A stretch of DNA of 64,000 nucleotides, from assembly GCA_018697195.1 (NCBI GenBank), contig CM031857.1:55855238-55919237 (forward strand). The letters are read 5' to 3'. The stretch is from Certhia americana. Taxonomy: Eukaryota > Chordata > Aves > Passeriformes > Certhiidae. The translations under genes were made by a program, and so were the position numbers. Within the stretch, counting starts at the first letter, position 1. Each line of letters begins with the position of its first letter. Positions 62,541 to 64,000 of the stretch are shown piece by piece. Under the pieces are notes generated by a model. The model saw only the letters and a program-made list of their open reading frames with translations. It made no database searches and was not told the origin of the DNA.

Positions 62541-62957
62541 ATCATACAGTCAGAGCTATTTGAGGCTCGAATGGATCTCTGAAGTCCATCTGGTCCAACT
62601 GCTTCTTAAAGAAGGGCCATCTAGATCAAATTACTCAGAGCCTTAGTTGGATTTTGAGCATCTCCAAGGATGGATATCCCAACTTTTATGGGGACAGAAG
62701 GCATTTCTGTCACTGTATGACCCTTCTTTTGGCAATTTTTCCACCCCTTTATATTAAGTAAGAAAATCCTTTATCACAAAGTGTGTTTATTCCCTTTTGT
62801 GTTGCCACCTTGAATCTTTGGAAGAGTTTAGCTTTATTTTCTCTATATCCTCCTTTTAGATAGCTGTAGACAGCAGTAAAATCTCTGCTTAGTGTCCTTT
62901 TCTAAAGGCTGAAAAGCCCTGGAGTTTCACAGCTTCTTCTTGTATGTAATTTTCTCC
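62541..62957 (-). mobile_element. CR1 LINE 3' fragment, diverged
   Basis: The plus strand begins atcatacagtcagag, then tccatctggtccaactgctt, tctagatcaaattactcaga, catctccaaggatggatatc, and later cctccttttagatagctgta followed by gcagtaaaatctctgcttag. These are the antisense of the CR1 3' end and of the last ORF2 codons. It is truncated near 62957 and its frame is broken. Confidence 0.88.
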
Positions 62958-64000
62958 AGAATTTAATTTGCTTCTGAGAAAAAAGTTATTATAATGCAAC
63001 ATTTAATATTTATTTTACTTTTAAAAATGCAATAGAAATCTTCAAATCTAACATATATGTACTTTGAGGATATGTCCTTTATGAAGCAATTTTGTTGGGA
63101 ATTGTAGGTCACTGTTGTGCGCATTTGTGTTTTTTTATAGAGCGTATATGTGTGAATGAATGTTTTTGAAGTTCTCTAGATAATGTGTAGAATGTTATGA
63201 CTAATGCTACTGGAATTTTTAAATATTTCTTTTTGTGAAAAATCATTAAAATACTATAAAATAGAAATCTACTGTAGTGCTTTTTGTCTATCTGTCCATA
63301 TATCTACAACAGCATGATACAGAAAAAAAGAAGTCCTGTCCTTGAGACTTTATTTCACCAGAAGTACATTATGCATCACCTGTTGATGATTTCTTCTGTT
63401 CAGCTTGGAGGAAATGATCTTCAGCTGGATTCCCCCGAGAGCTAATCAGAGTCAGTGCTACTGTTTGGATTAACAATGAGAAATTGCTGAGCTCTCCTTG
63501 GCAACTCTTACCCAGCTCTGGAGCATTTGTTGTCAACAGAAAGACCAAATTCTGCCAGACCTGATGCAGGAGACCATTCCACCACAGCATCAGGTGGCTC
63601 TTGCTAGGAAGGTGAGGAAGCTTCTGGCTGAGGTGCATATGCAAGGAATCTGAAGAGTCTGCTGTTCAAACTAAGCTCCTTTGGCGTTCAGGTTTGCAAA
63701 TTTAAATTAAAGATAATTGAGGGTTTAAATTCAACCTTAAATGTAGATGATCCTGTTTTCTAGGTAGTGAAGTTGAAAGTACTCATGACCTTTAGGCTGC
63801 CTTCTGTAAAGCCTTACAAACTAATCTCAGTTTGTAGATAGTTTGTAGATAGATAGTTTGTAGTTTGTAGCCTCGTCAGTGAAGACAATAATTGATACTA
63901 TCCTTGAACCTCCTACAAGTCCTTGCTTTTTGGCACAGGCTTTATTACTCAAATACGAAAAAGCTGTGAGTTAACACACAAACTTGCAATTCCCTGATCT
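62958..64000. other. Probable intron, nothing recognised
   Basis: AT-rich. The 91-codon minus frame at 63369-63644 has no recognised domain, and no splice sites frame it convincingly. Confidence 0.5.
63831..63870. repeat. Imperfect tandem repeat of tttgtagata
   Basis: Four imperfect copies of tttgtag with variable GATA spacers, indicating recent slippage. Confidence 0.85.

Noticed and set aside
63369..63644. 91-codon minus frame
   Set aside because: Unrecognised peptide without splice support. Kept as background, though a protein search would be quick.
1..64000. CRISPR arrays, prokaryotic operons, phage or plasmid modules
   Set aside because: No regularly spaced repeats, no ribosome-binding-site-led gene packing. 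Repeat content and splice-like structure are vertebrate.

Overview
The window is vertebrate, almost certainly avian, nuclear DNA. The strongest lineage evidence is repeats. There are several CR1 retrotransposon pieces with typical bird 3' ends, two long terminal repeats of the bird ERVL-like type, and one short element made of an isoleucine-tRNA-like head joined to a CR1 tail. That last structure matches the TguSINE1 type described from passerine birds, so a songbird or relative is the best guess. No complete protein-coding gene, tRNA, rRNA, CRISPR array or prokaryotic feature was found. Most open reading frames over 60 codons look like chance or fall inside repeats.

Layout: 1-14600 is AT-rich flank with one SINE, a small multi-frame open island near 3.05-3.32 kb, and two stretches (9.63-9.97 kb and 11.99-12.66 kb) that keep CpG dinucleotides and dense motif-like sequence and so look like conserved non-coding (enhancer-type) elements. 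A strong CpG island at about 14.63-15.9 kb is the only clear promoter. It carries GC boxes, a CA/CGCT microsatellite, a G-quadruplex motif and a consensus splice donor at 15519, so it probably holds the 5' untranslated first exon of a + strand gene. A 51-base C23T28 pyrimidine run ending in a 3' splice site lies 130 bases downstream.

From 16 kb to the end the sequence reads like a very long first intron. It is AT-rich, with scattered simple repeats, CR1 copies (33.2, 37.2-39.3, 49.6, 59.0-60.8 and 62.5 kb), two probable solo LTRs in opposite orientation (42.7-43.7 kb minus, 47.9-48.4 kb plus), and another CpG-retaining candidate conserved element near 53.2 kb. Two unexplained coding-like segments deserve a look: a 146-base open segment with good splice signals on both sides at 31789-31934 (+), and a frame-broken coding-like stretch at 60888-61350 (-).

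I could not name the gene served by the CpG-island promoter. The enhancer-like elements and long putative first intron suggest a developmental regulator or neuronal gene, but that is inference. I did not find a convincing undescribed biological system. All repeat assignments rest on remembered family consensus patterns, not on a search.
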